A DNA stretch of 64,000 nucleotides, taken from Rebecca billardiae RCC1528. Lineage: Eukaryota > Haptophyta. The notes below the pieces were generated by a model. The model was not told where the DNA came from. It worked only from the letters and a program-made list of their open reading frames with translations, and did no database searches. This document shows, in pieces, positions 62,524-64,000 of the stretch. Positions within the stretch are counted from its first letter, which is position 1, and each line of letters starts with the position of its first letter. The stretch spans positions 1,426,001 to 1,490,000 of the forward strand of contig OZ251228.1 of the NCBI GenBank assembly GCA_965240325.2, read 5' to 3'. The translations under genes were made by a program, and so were the position numbers.

Positions 62524-63927
62524 ATGGCGTACTTTCCCGCCGCGCGGCCCGGCGCCTCCGCACCGCCCATCGTTCGTCTGAGTGCGGCGGGGGACGTCGA
62601 GCAGCTGGGAGAACTGCTGCGCCAAGGCGCCGTCGCAGACCTGGATGAGCCGCACGAGTTCGGATCGCCCCTGTGCTGGGCTGCTCAACGAGGCCACACG
62701 GAGGCGTGCAGGCTGCTCCTGCGGCACGGCGCGGACCCCAAGTACGTCAACGATGCGGGCATGGGGCCGTTGACCTACGCCGTGCTCGGGGAGGGCACGT
62801 CCCACAGCGACGTCGTGTCCCTCCTCCTGGAGCACGGAGTGCGTGACGCGCCCGGTGACGATGGCATGACCTGCCTGATGGCGGCCGCAGGCATGGGGGA
62901 GCTGGGGGTGGTGCGCATGCTGTGGGAGGGCGGCGATGCGAACCCAAGCGCCACCTGTGACGGGCTGACAGCTCGAGACCTGGCGCGGCACAATGGCCAC
63001 TCGGAGGTGGCCTCGTTCTTGCGCGACGCTGCAGCGGAGCTCGCAGCCGCCCTCCAGCCCCAGGGGCGCGTGCGCGTGGTCGGCCTCGCGCAGCGCAGCG
63101 ATCTGAACGGCCAGACTGGGACGGTGATCTCGACGGCGCCGCCGGGCGGGAGGGTGGCTGTTCGGCTGGAAGGCGGCGAGCAGGTGCGCATCAAGCCCGA
63201 GGCACTTCGCCCGGCGCGGGCGTCCCGTGCCGCGCCGGCTGAGGCCGCCCCTGCTCCCGCGCCCGGAGAGGCGAGGAACAAGTACAGCGTGTGCTGGCTC
63301 AAGCCGGCGCCCAACGGCGAGACCTACCTGCCGACGCTCTTGTCCGCGGTGGGCTCGCAAGCCGTCTTCAAGAAGGCGTCGGAGAGCAAGCTACGCGAGT
63401 TCGTCGATGGGAACGGCATGAGCCAGCGCAAGTGCTTGATTCCCCAGCTCGTGGGCGAGCCCCTCGTGCTGTGGTTGAAGGTGCAACCGCCGCCATTCAA
63501 CGGGCTGGCGACCGCGCTCGCGAGCTACTGGACCGCCGACGGCCCGAAGGGGGTGTGCGGCACGGCACTGCTGGTGCGCAGCACCCGCAGCGACGGCATG
63601 CCCACAGCGGACGTCTTCGGGCAGGACTCGCTCGCACAGCTCGAGCGCATGCTCTTCTTCATCAACGACGCGACGCTGCCGCACTCCTGCATCAGCCTTC
63701 GCGATCGGAGCGTGCGCGACCAGCTTGTGAAGCTGTGGCCAGCGTACGGGGCCGAATGCGACACGCTCGTGGGTGGCGGCCCGGGCGGCCTGGTGAGGAT
63801 CGACAAGTACGTGGGTGGCAACACGTACGACTGTGTCTGTGCCGACGATGTGGCCGAGTATCTTGCCGATCCAACCAAGTGGGTGGCTTCAAGACGCCCT
63901 GCTGATGCCGAGGACTCCGATGATTGA
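62524..63927 (+). CDS. Ankyrin-repeat protein with SH3-like insert and unknown C-terminal domain
   Basis: A single exon of 467 residues, ATG at 62524. Ankyrin repeats fill about residues 15-165 (GSPLCWAAQRGHTEACRLLL; DGMTCLMAAAGMGELGVVRM). At about 178-225 there is an SH3/KOW-like segment GLAQRSDLNGQTGTVIS followed by GRVAVRLEGGEQVRIKPEAL, a module often seen in algal proteins next to ankyrin or MYND domains. The C-terminal 190 residues (YSVCWLKPAPNGETYLP; LISQ-type loop; LVRIDKYVGGNTYDCVCADD) form an unrecognised globular domain with several cysteines. No signal peptide. Function unknown; ankyrin assignment is firm. Confidence 0.75.
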   Translation: MAYFPAARPGASAPPIVRLSAAGDVEQLGELLRQGAVADLDEPHEFGSPLCWAAQRGHTEACRLLLRHGADPKYVNDAGMGPLTYAVLGEGTSHSDVVSLLLEHGVRDAPGDDGMTCLMAAAGMGELGVVRMLWEGGDANPSATCDGLTARDLARHNGHSEVASFLRDAAAELAAALQPQGRVRVVGLAQRSDLNGQTGTVISTAPPGGRVAVRLEGGEQVRIKPEALRPARASRAAPAEAAPAPAPGEARNKYSVCWLKPAPNGETYLPTLLSAVGSQAVFKKASESKLREFVDGNGMSQRKCLIPQLVGEPLVLWLKVQPPPFNGLATALASYWTADGPKGVCGTALLVRSTRSDGMPTADVFGQDSLAQLERMLFFINDATLPHSCISLRDRSVRDQLVKLWPAYGAECDTLVGGGPGGLVRIDKYVGGNTYDCVCADDVAEYLADPTKWVASRRPADAEDSDD

Positions 63928-64000
63928 TTGATGACCGCTGGCGCTGAGACTGCTGCGCAGACTGGTCGGTCCGGCGGCGGCTGAGAATGAGATTCTTCGA

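Noticed and set aside
1-64000. tRNA, rRNA or snRNA genes
   Set aside because: I saw no cloverleaf with a recognisable TTCRANY arm and no rRNA core sequence; a covariance-model scan could still find a divergent one.

Overview
This is a nuclear-type eukaryotic window from a GC-rich unicellular alga. Genes are split by short introns of about 100-300 nt with GT-AG ends and extremely GC-rich interiors, and ciliary genes (BBS7, UNC119) sit beside mitochondrial ones (COX19, mS33). The gene content, base composition and intron style fit a haptophyte (prymnesiophyte) best. That assignment is inference; no rRNA or plastid marker is present to prove it.

Layout. Positions 0-8.4 kb hold an ankyrin protein, a secreted glycosyltransferase-like protein and a large WD40-TRP channel fusion. 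A TIR transposon remnant follows at 8.5-9.9 kb. The block from 10.6 to 15.4 kb is compact: BBS7 (5 exons, minus), COX19 (minus) and UNC119 (4 exons, plus). mS33, a hypothetical protein and an inositol/sugar-type MFS transporter (2 exons) occupy 17.4-20.9 kb. The stretch to 24.2 kb has no convincing gene but holds a 609-bp TIR/MITE-like element. A tandem cyclic-nucleotide-binding-domain protein follows at 24.2-26.7 kb.

From 27 to 42.4 kb the window is repeat-dominated. It contains a 796-bp tandem unit next to a (TA)n tract; a 15/21-bp minisatellite; a minus-strand gag/RT-RNase H retroelement (28.3-34.4 kb); a perfect 81-bp-arm palindrome; and a head-to-tail satellite of 874-bp units that begins at an (AT)n tract. 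Two otherwise different unit families end in the same way, a short hairpin followed by GCCAC. This is the most unusual structure seen here.

From 42.8 kb to the end the window is gene-dense again. A two-exon unknown gene and an ABCF2-type ATPase diverge from a 398-bp-arm inverted repeat. Then come a PurK-PurE fusion (ADE2, 4 exons), a Tim17/22/23-family protein, a BK/Slo-type potassium channel of about 1,853 residues (4 exons), a 1,070-residue membrane-anchored unknown protein (3 exons) and a second ankyrin protein.

Functional themes. BBS7 and UNC119 both serve cargo traffic into cilia. The WD40-TRP and BK-type proteins and the CNBD protein point to ion and nucleotide signalling. COX19, mS33 and the Tim17-family protein are mitochondrial. 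Many neighbours are divergent (head-to-head) pairs separated by only 180-300 bp. All translations start at ATG unless stated. Splice junctions were placed by frame continuity and by family resemblance, not by transcript data.
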